Source: Melieria omissa (lineage: Eukaryota; Arthropoda; Insecta; Diptera; Ulidiidae). Taken from it: a DNA stretch of 64,000 bases. The notes beneath the pieces were generated by a model. That model was not told where the DNA came from. It worked only from the letters and a program-made list of their open reading frames with translations, and did not search any database. A program made the translations under genes and the position numbers. The stretch covers positions 120,211,891-120,275,890 of the forward strand of contig OZ020267.1 of assembly GCA_963971225.1 (NCBI GenBank), given 5' to 3'. How positions within the stretch are numbered: the stretch's first letter is position 1; each line of letters begins with the position of its first letter. Positions 50,376-61,924 of this stretch are shown in pieces.

Positions 50376-52455
50376 TTGCCACAATACTGGAATAATTTCC
50401 TGGCCTAGATGCTTACTTTGCAATCCTTCTCTCAATCGAGCAGTGCGGGTATAATCTATAAAGTATCTATTATTGTTGAACACACTGTAACTCTCTGAAC
50501 TGGGATTAATGATGCTTCGAAACGTTTATTCTTCTATTCACAACTTTACTGTACTTTTTGTCTTCAATTTCAACTTCCTTTAAGCTTCATGAAGATTTTA
50601 TCAAAATGTTGACAACTCTCAATTTATGCCGATTACCGCTATTCATCGGTAAATAGTTAACTAAAGTAAATTTAACTAAAGTGTACAAGTATGAGTACCT
50701 GATAAAATTCAAGACTGAACTGCATTCTGAATGAAGCTTTGCACCATGGGTTACCACTCTTAGTACAAAGTTTGGCCCCACTGACTCTGCGTACCACGTG
50801 GCCAAAACAAAAATTTCCGCATGCGAAAACTAAAAAAAACATCGTTAGATAACTCGATATGGGGAAAACAGTTAAACGAAGTGTTAAACAATGAAGGCAA
50901 AAGCAAAGCATATGTAACAGGCAAACAAGTTTATAAAACAGAAAATGTATAAAGCAAAAAGCCAACAATTTGAGTTAATAACGCGTAATGGTTTTTCTTC
51001 GGCATCTGTCTGTTCTTCGCTTCTTCTTGTTCACTTCGTTTCCATTTTTGCATTTGCTACACGTCAACCTATATACCTATAAAAATACAACAACAAGAGC
51101 AATGAAATCTATTACCATCGCAAGTAACTGCTGCCGTAACAGCAGCAACAACAACGGCCACCACAAGCAAATACGAGTACAAATTGCACTGGCAAATTGT
51201 GCTGAAAATTACAAACGTTTGAAAAATTCACATGTGAACCGTGCAGTTATGGCGGCCGCTCTTTACACAGTCGCGGCTGTTGGCATCGTCTCGGTGCCGG
51301 TGTTGCTGCGGTTTCGGCAGCCGCTGCTGGTGTCGCTTGGCGTTGGTAAATATTTGTACCCACTTGCCGCACATACCTAAACACACACACACACATGCAT
51401 AGTTGCATAGATATGTACTTAAGTTGGCTTGTTCTCTTCGCCGACATGTCGACGGATTTTACCTTCTTCGTTAATTTGACACTAAATTGCCGCGTTTGTT
51501 GTTGCTTTCATTTTTCACATCTGATGTTTTCCCTTTTTCTGCGGCTCGCTGAGGGAAAAACGTAAGTCGTGGCAATGTTGTATACCGAAAATGGGAGTGA
51601 ATTATGTGGTAAATGTGTGTCGCTGCTGCTGCTGTCACAAAAGTTGCGCCACATTAGTGCAAAAATGCGTGTGTTCGGCTGTTCCACATTGCGAGCGACG
51701 ATAATTGCCACGACAATGATCGCTGTTGCAGACATTCGCAGTTTCTCGCATCGCGGCGTCTATGTGTGTCCGTCCGTTGTGCGCAAACGTTTCACTCGTA
51801 CGCACCACACGCAGCCGCTGCTTGGAGCGAGCTGAAATTCAATTAAACACTCCAGCACAGACGGCAATTCGCTCCAGAAGCGCCTCTTCATTCGGTGTTC
51901 ATAATTTTGCCGCAATTTCATGGCATCTGGAGCAGAAAGCATTAATTCCAATTCGAATTTCGAACATGCGAAATGTTGGCCCGCTAATGCCGAAATATTA
52001 TTCTTCAATCACACACAGTACCTGACAAAATAATTCTGAATTTTTGTTTTTAAAAAAAAATTAAGTATAAATTCTAGCAATAACTCAGCGGTGTAACTGT
52101 CCGTCTCTGACCAGGAGAATACTTCATTGACTTCAAGAGTCAAAGTTACCAATCTTTGCCCAACATACGACAACTTTAAGGGGCATCCGCCATCAAATCT
52201 ATGGCAGTACAACAGGCCTTTTCTGGCCTATGAAATTCTCCCACAATTCAATGTATAGAACTTCAGGAAGATGCTGAACTTATTTTTATTTGAAAACTTC
52301 TGCTCTCTGTGAAAGGATCTGAAGATCACTGCACTTTTGTGCCAGTGTGTGTGTGGTACGGATTTTGTTATTTTGAGACATTTTCGGAATTTTGTTACTA
52401 ATCAGGAATTCCAAAATCGATTTAGCTCTAAAATAAACAAATATAGAAATTACTA
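50376..52455. other. Intronic spacer
   Basis: AT-rich to about 51100, GC-richer at 51100-51900 with a (CA)n run at 51381-51395, then AT-rich. Small open frames occur without domains. Nothing else was recognised. Confidence 0.45.
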
Positions 52456-52676
52456 CAGTGGTATCTGGATATAGTGAACTAATTATTGCAAGGCCTGTTC
52501 ACTGTATTGAGGTTGTTTACTATATCAAGGTTAACATTTTTGTTCAAAAACTCGTTTTATTTGCTCAAAATACACTTTTTGTTCTTTGCTTGAAAATTGT
52601 TTTCTATATTTTGAGGCTCGATGTGAAAATTTGGGTGTTCACTATATAGGGAGTTCACTATACCCAGACACGACTG
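52456..52676. mobile_element. 221-bp Tc1/mariner- or pogo-like MITE
   Basis: Starts cagtggtatctggatatagt and ends in the inverted equivalent (inverse of the right end: cagtcgtgtctgggtatagt), matching at 16 of 20 positions. TA lies on both sides (52454-52455 and 52677-52678), the target duplication of Tc1/mariner/pogo elements. The motif gttcactata recurs several times inside. There is no coding capacity. Confidence 0.8.
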
Positions 52677-52678
52677 TA

Positions 52679-53700
52679 ATAGCAAAATGGCTGCGAAACA
52701 TGAGCACTCTTATGCAGAGTTGCCATATAATGACAAAGTACTTAATATAAACAATTTTTTGCCCTGGTCAACATTCAGTTGATGTCGCTATACATAAGTG
52801 GCTCTAAAAGTACACCTGAGTCATCAAGATAGACAGTATAGACAAAAACAAAAATAAAATCGAATCTTATTAAAATGTTATGGTTATGGTTAATATTGCA
52901 CACTGCACACATTGTCAATATTATCCATTTATGGGTGTTTAAACCGAATGTGCCGCAATTATTTTGTATCGAACATTGCGTTTTAATCGATGTAATGTGA
53001 ATCATAATTGAAAAAATTAACTTTTTTTTTAGTGCATCCGGATTAGTCAGCACAGTTTATCAAATTTTATTTGATTTATTTAAACTATTTTTTAATTGTA
53101 ATTTGTTTAATTGTAAACAGAATGCAATTTAATTTATTTGAACCAGAAAAATGTTCAACATTAGCTGAAACCGTAATTTTTTTGGTGTTAAATCTAATTG
53201 TGACACAAACTTTTACTAATCAATCAAATTATTTTTCATTTTGATATGCAATAATGGAAATTGGAGAATTTCATGAATGCGATCGGGGAGAAGAGAGGAA
53301 GCACTAGTAATCCCCGCGCGACATAATTAGTCTGGCAATGAAATATAATCGCCGCCAACTACCCACACTTTGCATTTCATGGGCCGTTTGCCTCCACATT
53401 AACTTCACGCTGTCGCGCGTCTCCGACAATTTCTCTTTAATCGTTTCTGTTGATGTTTTCCAGAGCGCCGATTGTGTACGAGTGCTCAATGATGGAATGT
53501 CATTGTTCAATGCGCCGCGTTCACACTGCGCGCAGTGCATTGCCCGTGTGACGGTTTCTCCGCAATCATCTGGGCGCTCAAATATTTATGATTTTTTAGT
53601 ATGTTTTGCTCGTGTGATGGCGTTTCTTAATGCATTTTCAAAGTTGCGACTAAACGATGTAGACGCATTTTTAATTATAGTATTTTCATTGTTAAATTTT
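52679..53700. other. AT-rich intronic spacer
   Basis: Very AT-rich to about 53280, then a moderately GC-richer segment (53290-53600) with a 122-codon plus-strand frame at 53338-53706 that lacks a domain. The region leads into the candidate recursive splice site. Confidence 0.45.
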
Positions 53701-53701
53701 C

Positions 53702-53738
53702 TCTAATTTTTTTCATCTTTTTTATTGCAGGTAAATTG
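53702..53738 (+). promoter_or_regulatory. Candidate recursive splice site (ratchet point) at 53730/53731
   Basis: A branch-point consensus CTAAT (53702-53706) is followed by a T-rich tract and ttgcag ending at 53730, joined directly to gtaaat starting at 53731. A 3' splice site abutting a 5' splice site with no exon between is the signature of recursive splicing sites in long fly introns. It is on the same strand as the exon at 27227, about 26.4 kb into the intron, a plausible spacing. The donor half is GTAAAT rather than the preferred GTAAGT. Confidence 0.5.
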
Positions 53739-56700
53739 ACTTGAATTTGCATCTCTATGCAAGCGGAAAATATGTGTGGTAAAAGATGTAGATTTTAAGC
53801 AACAACAACAACAACAAGCATTATAAAGCAGCACATCACATCGATCCATCGATGCAGCTTCGGCCGGAAGATTGCTCCATTCTACAAATGTTCTATCTAC
53901 GCCACAGCTGGCGAAGCTGGCTGCAAGCACAGATATAGCTATATGTATAATGTCTACATATGTGTAGAAGAGTACACATATGTATATGGGTCAATTGAAC
54001 TAACGGCAATGTTAATTAAGCGATATGCAAAGCAACAAATTCACTGAAAGTGCAGGTTTCAGTCTGCATGCATCGAGCACACGCTGGAAAACAGGCTGGC
54101 AGCGAGCGCCGCTCGCATTCGCCTGTTCTGACATACAAACATACAAATGTACATACATATGTGCACATTGTAAATAGTTTGAATGGTAAATTGTAATAAC
54201 AGTGCAAAATATGCTCTCATTATTAATTTTCCACTACTATCAAAACGTTTACCATTTGCTCCAAGTCAAATAAGTGGTCCTCAATACGTAAACATAGAAA
54301 ATTCATATCAATTTATCAAATCAGTTTTTTAAATTCATACCAGCAAGGCCTGCAGGCATCCAAGACGAGTATGTGGGCCTATTCTGGAGAGCAATTTCTT
54401 AGCAGCTATGGCAAAGATTGTTGTTTTCATTGCCCTTAAAAATCCAAGCAACGCCACTTACTCCATTTCTGTCCATTTATTTTTTTTTTTATCAAACCTC
54501 ACAATGTGAAGGACGAATCGCCACACAACAACAAAAAACATTTGTACTAACCATTACACATTACCTCAGCCGTTACATTACGATTTACTGATAATTATAA
54601 ACTTTATTTAAATTTACTTTAGATTTCGAAAAAAGTTCAATTCATATTAAAAAGTTATGTATATAAAAACTTAACGACTACGCGCCTAATGAAATACAAA
54701 TTACACTTTTCCAATTTCACTCAAGTGAAGTGGAGCGAAACTCGACGAGCTCGACTCCATCATTAACACCCCACGCCCCAGGTTCAGCGGTCAACTAAGG
54801 TACGCAGCTCGAATCGAACAGGGTGTGGCTGCAGCGAGCGACGCACGGCGGTATGGTCGATGCCATAAATCACCACATTAAATAACAATTTATAACCTAT
54901 GGCTGCAATTTCACTCTTGCGCTCACACACACGCAACAGAATCTCTCCAATTAGCACAACACAACGCCAGCCAGCGAAGACGACTGCACAATCACAGCCG
55001 GCAAAGCAAATTTGCGAGCTGGTCAGGAGCGCTTTTAGTTTGATTTTTTGCGCTTTACATATTGCCGCATTTTGGCCCTTAGGGCTGCTCGAGTGCGGCC
55101 ACAACCAACAACAACAACAAACAAAAAGTCAACACAGCAACGCAACGCTTCAGCATAACTTTTTCGCTGCCTTTCCGCTGATAGTTGGCGCGATCGAGTA
55201 AAAGTGGTAATTGCCAATGTTGCAGCCGTTACCAGTATTGTTGTTGTTTCACTCCGCTATGAAATCATAATTAAGAGCACTTTTGCGCTGCACATTTGCA
55301 GCAACGGTTCGGGGTGAGTTGTTTGTTGTTTATGGCGTTTCTGCGCTGTTAAGTGCGCATTGCCGTCGCGCTCGACAATGGGTCATTTGTTGGCAGCCAC
55401 CGGCGTGCGCCTTGAACACTTCATTGTGGCTTTTTATGTTTCGCTTTTAATTTTTCCAAATGTCGTTCTTGAGCGGCCACAGCAGCGCAACTTCGCGCAC
55501 AGTCCGTTAGGGGAGCCGAAGCCGTGAGGGCGGGGCGAGCGCACATTAGCGGTCAAGCGGCGCCCACTCACTGCCACTGTCGCTGCTGCTGCTGTCGCTA
55601 ATGCGTTCAATTACCCAACACCAGACTATTTAAATTCAATTAGTCGCGGTTGGCGCAGCAAAATTGTTTTTGTACGAAATTTCCAGTCTCCAATGCCCGA
55701 GAGCCGCGTCGGCTGCTGGCACTATCGATTTGTTGTTGGCTCTTGGCCTCATTGGGTACGCGCGCGCGGAGTTTCTAAACCGTCCATCAATTGTTGCGCT
55801 AGAAATACGGTGGACTCCACCTATTCGCTGTGCTCCTTGGGGTCCATCATCACATTGGTATTCTAATGCTTCGGATTTCAGCGGCGGCCAATGCAGCGAA
55901 TGCATTGACCGATGGCCGCACTGATTCATGTCTCATGTGCACCAAATCAACGCAGCGGCCCCAATGCGACTGCCGCTTTCCCCAAATCCGATTGTTTCTG
56001 CCGTCCGCTCTGACTCATTGGCGAGCGGCGCGTGCCGCAGCCCCACTTCAAAAACTCTCGTCAAGCATAAGTCCGTCCGGCCGACAGTCAACTAATCAGC
56101 CAGTTGGCATCTTCCGCCAACTTTGCCTGTGTTTCGCGGACTTGCTCAATTATGAATTCAGTACACTTGACCTCGTATCTGAGTGTAATTACGTCGTATT
56201 GCATCTGCTTTGGGGCAGCGTTCTGAAGCCGCAATTATGCCCGGAATGCGTTGTTATTGGCGCGATGCGATGTTGCGCGGAGTAGCGCACTGCTCTGCTT
56301 TGTTGCGGTTGCGAGTAGGCCGAGGTGCGGCGCGGCGTGGCGTATGAGTAATTGGATCAATTATTCACCAAGTGCTCGTTAAGTAGCTCAGCAATAACTG
56401 CTCACTGTTTACTGCGTGCGTGCCGGCAGAGCTCTGTGCATTGCATCGACTTGAATTTGAGTTCATGGCTGCTGCGTTGGGTGGGTCCAGACACAATGCC
56501 GGCGCAACTGCTAAAGTCGCGCGCCGAACAAATTTGATTGTTTTAGCTTTGGTTGATTTGTTTGGCATGAAGCTTTCCGTTGCGCTACCTGAGTCAGCTG
56601 TTGCCATGTTATGTTCGGTTAGTTCACGTCTAATTCGCTTTGTCACACATTGGAAACTGCGAAAACTCAAAAACGCACTAGTGACTTTTCATCAGCGTAC

Positions 56701-57600
56701 ACGCTCGACAAATTAGAGTGGCGGCTGCCATTTCCTGCTCCAGCACAACTCGATCGCACTGGCAAATTTGCCGTTTCGTTGTTTCATATTTGTCTCATTA
56801 CAAATATTGCAATTTGTCACGTGCCGGAATTGTTGCAGTTGCCGCTGCTGCAGGATGTAATTAAGCGAAACGTGGTTTAACGAACAGCAGCGCTGCCGGC
56901 AGCTGTAAAACTCCACTTCACGCAACTCGCTTTGTCAAAATGCAAAATGTATTATTTCGGAATAATTTGTGTTTTTTTAACCAAAGAGAGAGAAGGCAGT
57001 TTGCTTGATGCAAAGACAATTGAAATTAACACAAATAACCAACTTTTTAGAGCAATTAAAAATTGTAATTCACCATTAATGTGTCTACTCACTTACTTTT
57101 TAATTAGAATTTGATATTTCGAATTACGGTTTTCAACACTCAGAACTTTTGTTTGTAATGTTCTTTTGTTTCATTAGTTAAAGATGATGTAAATTTTCAA
57201 AGCTGCGTTTAAAAATAATGTCTATAACTTTAGGCTAATATGTATCTAAACTGTTGTGTGCATATAGTTGAGGAAAATATTTGCTATGTAATTAAATGTT
57301 TAATCTTTCCCAAAAAGCTAGTAAGCTTTCAATTTTCTCATCATTGTATTTGGTCAACTTTGAATGAACTCCTTTTTAGAAATATTGTTCATTTTTGTTA
57401 ATGTTCTTCTTCTTGACTGGCGCTAACTCGTTTTGTTAATGGTTTTCGTTTAAAATCTAAAAAAATAAATAATATAATATAAATAAAATATATATAAATA
57501 CATAAAAAAAGTCAGTGACAAAGTATACTAGCTCGTTCTGAACCAAAAATCGTCTTTCTTTAAACAAACTTCTATCTTTTTATATGATTTTTATATGATG
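53739..57600. other. Intronic spacer with GC-richer block
   Basis: AT-rich at 53740-54700 and 56930-57600, with a long GC-richer block at about 54720-56900 containing CAA/CAG runs and overlapping frames on both strands. No exon with a domain or good splice flanks was recognised. The block is a reasonable place to look for conserved non-coding sequence. Confidence 0.4.
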
Positions 57601-57802
57601 CACTGCTCACAACTTTTTTGTGGATGTAGAATGTAGTGTATGTAGTATGTAGCAACTAACTATAAGGACGGCAGCACTAATTAGCTCTTATGGAAGCTCG
57701 TCGTTGAAGGCACATGTTGGTTGGTTGGTTGGTTCAAGTGGCGATGCTCCAGCATCCAATTAGCGCGTTAGCGCCGTTTTGATACCACTATTCCCGGTAG
57801 GT

Positions 57803-59131
57803 CCTTGTCCTGTGCTGAAGAAAGGCGACCCAACAATATGCGCCAACTACAGGGGTATCAGCCTACTTCCCATTGCATACAAGGTCCTGACGAGCGTATT
57901 ATGTGAAAGACTAAAGCCACTCGCCAAGGCGCTGATTGGACCTTATCAGTGCGGCTTTAGACCTGGTAAGTCCACCATCGACCAGATATTCACTCTACGC
58001 CAAATCCTGGAGAAGACCCATGAGAACCAAATCGATACACACCATCTCTTCATCGATTACAAGGCAGCATTCGATAGCCCGATAAGGGATCGCCTATATG
58101 CCGCATTGTCTGAACTTGGTATCCCTGCAAAGCTCGTTAGACTTTGCAGAGCGACGTTGAGCAATACGCGCAGCTCCGTCAAGGTTGGAAGTGACCTCTC
58201 CGACCCCTTTGATACCGTTCGAGGTTTCAGACAGGGTGATCCTTTGTCCTGCGACCTCTTCAACTTCACCATGGAGAGTGTTCTGCGCAAGGCCGGTGTA
58301 CATCGTAATGGCACAATTTTCAACAAAAGTGTCCAGCTCCTTGCTTACGCTGATGATATTGATGTCATCGGACGTAACAAGCGAGATGTCACCGCTGCCT
58401 TTGCGGCTATCGAAAGAGAATCTGCCAAAATGGGTCTGGTGGTAAATGAGGGCAAGACGAAGTATATGCTGTCTACACGCAGGGACTCGCAGCGGCTAGG
58501 GTCTCACGTCGAGGCCGACAGGTATGCTTTTGAAGTTGTCAAGGAATTCGTCTACCTTGGCACCGCCATCAACAGCAGCAATGATGTCAGTCTGGAGATA
58601 AAGCGAAGGATAACTCTTGCCAACAGGTGCTACTACGGTCTCGGTAGGCAATTGAGAAGTAGAGACCTCTCTCGACCGACAAAACTTGCACTCTATAGGA
58701 CGCTTATCTTGCCCGTGCTCCTCTATGGCGCTGAAGCATGGACAATGACACGAAACGACATAGCGGCCCTTGGAGTGTTCGAGAGGAAGGTGCTTCGCAA
58801 AATCTTCGGCCCTGTTCGGGTTGGTGACGACTATCGCATACGAACCAATAACGAGCTGTATGAGCTGTATAAGGACATGGACGTAGCGCAGCGAATTAAC
58901 ATCCAGCGGCTACGCTGGCTCGGTCATGTCTGCCGCATGGACGACGAAGCTCCGGCGAAAAAGGCATTCGATGCGATGGTTGGAGGTCGACGGCGAAGAG
59001 GGAGGCCGTGTCTCCGGTGGAAGGACCAAGTGGAAGAGGCCCTGGTATCTCTTGGTGTGACCAACTGGAGAAGGCGCGCGCGAAGCAGAGGCGCCTGGAG
59101 AGAAGTTTTGCGGCAGGCCGTAACCCGATAA
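57803..59131 (+). pseudogene. RTE-like reverse transcriptase (5'-truncated, frame open)
   Basis: RNA-directed DNA polymerase that copies LINE RNA at a nicked target. The open frame runs without a stop from the truncation point to 59131, about 442 codons. Motifs in order, numbered from the upstream TTG at 57779: NYRGISLL (23-30), FIDYKAAFD (91-99), GFRQGDPLS (149-157) and YADD (190-193, bases 58346-58357). The catalytic aspartates are all present. The C-terminal half has RLRWLGHVCRM and a basic GRRRRGRP region. The endonuclease and start are missing, so it cannot be autonomous. The first eight codons of the longer frame, including the apparent start, are target DNA, not LINE. Confidence 0.88.
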
Positions 59132-59165
59132 CGGGTTGTTATGGCCAGTTAAGTAAGTAAGTAAG
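57803..59165 (+). mobile_element. LINE C: 5'-truncated RTE-like LINE
   Basis: A 1.36-kb non-LTR retrotransposon copy. Flanks tattcccggtaggt at 57789-57802 and 59166-59179 are a perfect 14-bp target duplication, fixing both ends. The 3' end closes with a few TAAG repeats just after the reverse transcriptase stop and a very short UTR. No RNase H follows the RT, the 3' end is a short tandem repeat, and the C-terminus has a GRRRRGRP-RW and RGAWRE layout; together these fit the RTE clade. It is inserted in the 3' UTR of LINE A, so it is the youngest layer of the nest. Confidence 0.88.
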
Positions 59166-59238
59166 TATTCCCGGTAGGTACCCTAAGGTATATTGTGTGG
59201 TGTCATCTGGACCTATATGTATTTATCCGTACATATCT

Positions 59239-60657
59239 TTATATCCAGTCCGAGAGGTTAATGAACGAGAGTAGTGAGTTTACGCTGCACTTCGCTATCT
59301 CCTCGAAACTTTGAAATATCGGTTTTCCCAGCGTTTTCCATCTCCTTCTTGCTAAGGCCGGACAGGCGCAGAGGAAATGGTGAACGGTTTCTTTCTCATC
59401 CGGGTTTTCACAGCTGTGGCAGCTGGTGTTGTATGGTATCCCCATTTTTGCCGCGTGCTCTCCAATGGGCCAGTGGCCAGTGATGACTGCCGTCAGTCTT
59501 GCCACATCCCGTCGGCCTTTGTTCAAGAGCTCCGCGGTCCTATTTTTATCGTATGTTGGCCACAGTGATCTGCTGATCCTGTAGGATTCCATCCTCTGCC
59601 ATCTAGTGTTGGCTTTGGCGAGGAAGTCCTTCGAGACCCCGTTCTTGATAGAGCCCATTGGGGCGTGAACCGTCAGCGCCTCGCTCTCATCAAGAGCGGA
59701 GCCTCTTCGAGCCAGCTCATCGGCTCTTTCGTTCCCGTCAATGTTGTTGTGCCCTGGCACCCATATCAGGGTAACTCTGAACCGCTGAGCCAGCTCTATC
59801 AGGAGATTCCTGCATTCCCGCACTAGTTTTGACGATAGAGTCGACGATTCCAGTGCCTTAACCGTAGCTAGGCTGTCGGTAAGTATTGTTATGTGACTTT
59901 TGTAAGATGTGTCCACCAATGCCATCTTGCACGCTTCTCTGATAGCGAGCACTTCCGCCTGGAAAACGCTTGCTGTGTTGGGGAGGCGGAAAGACACGTT
60001 TATCTTTAGATGTTCGGAGAAAACCCCCGCTCCTACTCCGCATTCCATTTTGGAGCCATCAGTATAGATTGTGGTACTCAGGTTATTTAGGATGTTCCCT
60101 CTCCTCCATTCTAGACGAGAGGGGGTACGGATATCATAATTTCTCCCAAAGACCATGGTAGGAATTGTATAATCCGTCGTTGTAGGTAGGCACCTTTGCC
60201 CTTGTGATAAAAGACTGCCGTGGCCATACGGTCTGTCCTTCCAGCAACCCGTTTCTCTCAGTCTCAGAGCACTGAGCGTTGCGGCCTTCATAATATGCAG
60301 ATCGACGGGGAGCAGGTGCGTCAGCACGTTTAGTGCCTCTCCAGGGCAGGATCTAATCGCTCCCGTAGTTCCGGTACAAGCTGCTCTTTGTAGTCTACCG
60401 AGTTTGGTGGTGTTGTATTCCCTCCTGAGGGCTTTCCACCAGACCAGAGCTCCGTATGATAGTATTGGACGTACAACCATCTTGAACATCCATATCATTA
60501 AATTTGGTCGGAGGCCCCACCTCCTCCCTATCATTTTCCTGCAGGAGTATAGTGCAAATCCTGCTTTGTTTATTCTGTGCTCTATGTTAAGCCTCCAGTT
60601 CAGCTTAGGGTCTAGAATTACCCCGAGATATCTGGCACTGGACGAAAGGGGTAGTGT
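59239..60657 (-). pseudogene. LINE A RT C-terminus, RNase H and zinc knuckle (5'-truncated)
   Basis: Open on the minus strand from 60657 to the stop at 59239. It begins with RT-thumb sequence ARYLGVILDPKLNW and, after the Met at 60534, RPILSYGALVWW. The RNase H domain follows with its four acidic residues: D159 (YTDGSK), E194 (FQAEVLAI), D220 (ILTDS) and D272 (GNERADELA), numbered from that Met; the WVPGH motif is also present. RNase H removes the RNA strand during reverse transcription. The C-terminus has a CCHC knuckle (C372, C375, H385/H386, C389). RT catalytic motifs are lost by truncation, and a frame break lies just upstream of 60657. RNase H plus this knuckle points to I/LOA-type LINEs. 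Confidence 0.88.
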
Positions 60658-60683
60658 TCATGTAGTTCAGGTAGGCACATGTT

Positions 60684-61919
60684 CAAAAACAAATTTATCC
60701 GGTAGAGCCTTGACAGCTCTTTGAAAGTGTCATTAACGACAAATTAGCATTTTGTGTCAAAAATCGTATTTGCCCGAATCAGCATGGCTTCGTACGTGGC
60801 AGATCAGCTGTTTCCAATCTATCGGGAAGCAAGTCGATACGATCTACACTGATTTTGCCAAAGATAGAATTCGATAGAGTGTGCCATTCTGTTTTGATTT
60901 CAAAACTGCCTTCCTGCGGCTCCATTCTTCATTTCTTCGATCGATAAAATCATGTTTTAAGAATCGGCACTGTCTTGTCACAGTTGGACGACAGCTCTTC
61001 TAAAACTTGTTTGTTGCTACTTCTTGTGTCCCCCAAAGCAGCATATCAGGTCCACTGTTGTCTGTATTGTTTATAAATGGCATTGGCTCCTCCACTTACT
61101 AAATATGACCTTAAAAAGACCTTGAGGTATATGCGGTAGTTAGAAGCTAAACGGATTCTTCTGCCCTGTAATCATATTTTGATAACGTTCAAACTTAATG
61201 CAATCAAAATCATCTGTTTCACATATTTTCATATCACGTACACTAGAAAGCTTAACTCTCTGCGTTTTTTGTATCTCATTTCTGATTCAGAGCTGCAAAC
61301 GTCTAATATAATTTAGGATTTGGATGTTTTTTTCAACGAAAAACATTGTTTTTCAAGCCATTTTGACTTCATTTTAGCCAAATCATCTTTTCCGGATCCT
61401 TACACTTTCAAACTTCTATTTATGGTTTTTGTACGATCAAGGCTGGAATAATCTTCATTTATTTGGAGACCTTGTCAGGCGACCCATATCAATCGATTAG
61501 AGCGGATCCAAAAGGTTTTCATTAAAATTTCCCTGCGGTCTTGAAATTTCTCTGAGCCCTTGCCGTCTTACAAGTCTTGCTGTCCAGGCGAACGTTCTTT
61601 GCAAGGTCTTGTCTGCTAATTTTTATCTTTGGGCTGCCCTGCTGTTCTTGCAAAAATCGGGTTTAATGTTTCTATGCGGTAACTGCAGCTTACAAACCCT
61701 TTTTTCTTTGCTTATGCAGGTCAAACTTTGATTGCCAGGCTCCGATTGTGCGCGTTCTCTCGGAAATATGACTTCGATGCAGCTCCACCAAAGGAAATTC
61801 ATTTGAATAGAATAAGATCAATCACTCAGGCCATTTGTTACAACTCTTTGTTTTTGTTTTTTTATCGTTATCTTTTATTTTTTTTATTATTGCATATTGT
61901 TTACTCTTTTAGTCAGTAA
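60684..61919 (+). pseudogene. LINE B: decayed Jockey-like reverse transcriptase
   Basis: Remnants of a Jockey-type LINE RT spread over several frames. LFESVINDKL leads to CPNQHGFVRGRSAVSNL (about 60710-60820). Next comes VPQSSISGPLLSVLFINGIG (61028 on), the motif before the YADD box. The YADD box itself is degraded near 61100-61120. Then FVRSRLE and HINRLERIQKVFIKISLRS lie at about 61420-61545. Numerous stops and frame changes mean it is long dead. LINE A interrupts it: the 11-bp duplication at 57708 and 60673 shows that its upstream part continues left of 57708, for an unknown distance. Confidence 0.75.
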
Positions 61920-61924
61920 GTTAA

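Larger units (their letters stand above)
57719..60672 (-). mobile_element. LINE A: RNase H-bearing LINE (I/LOA-like), interrupted by LINE C
   Basis: A 5'-truncated LINE on the minus strand. Its 3' end is at the left: a 3' UTR that runs into a (AACC)n tail, seen as (TTGG)n at about 57719-57734 on the plus strand. The coding part is 59239-60657. Flanks aggcacatgtt at 57708-57718 and 60673-60683 are a perfect 11-bp target duplication, so the truncation point is at 60672. LINE C (57803-59165) later inserted into the 3' UTR. LINE A itself lies inside LINE B, whose reading frames resume at about 60690. Confidence 0.85.

Noticed and set aside
53338..53706. 122-codon frame as exon 2 of the gene
   Set aside because: No domain, and the only usable acceptor inside it (about 53463) leaves no recognisable protein; it ends just before the recursive splice candidate.
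61700..61730. Ratchet-like sequence (tttgcttatgcag joined to gtcaaa)
   Set aside because: It falls in the decayed Jockey-like LINE coding region, and GTCAAA is a poor donor.
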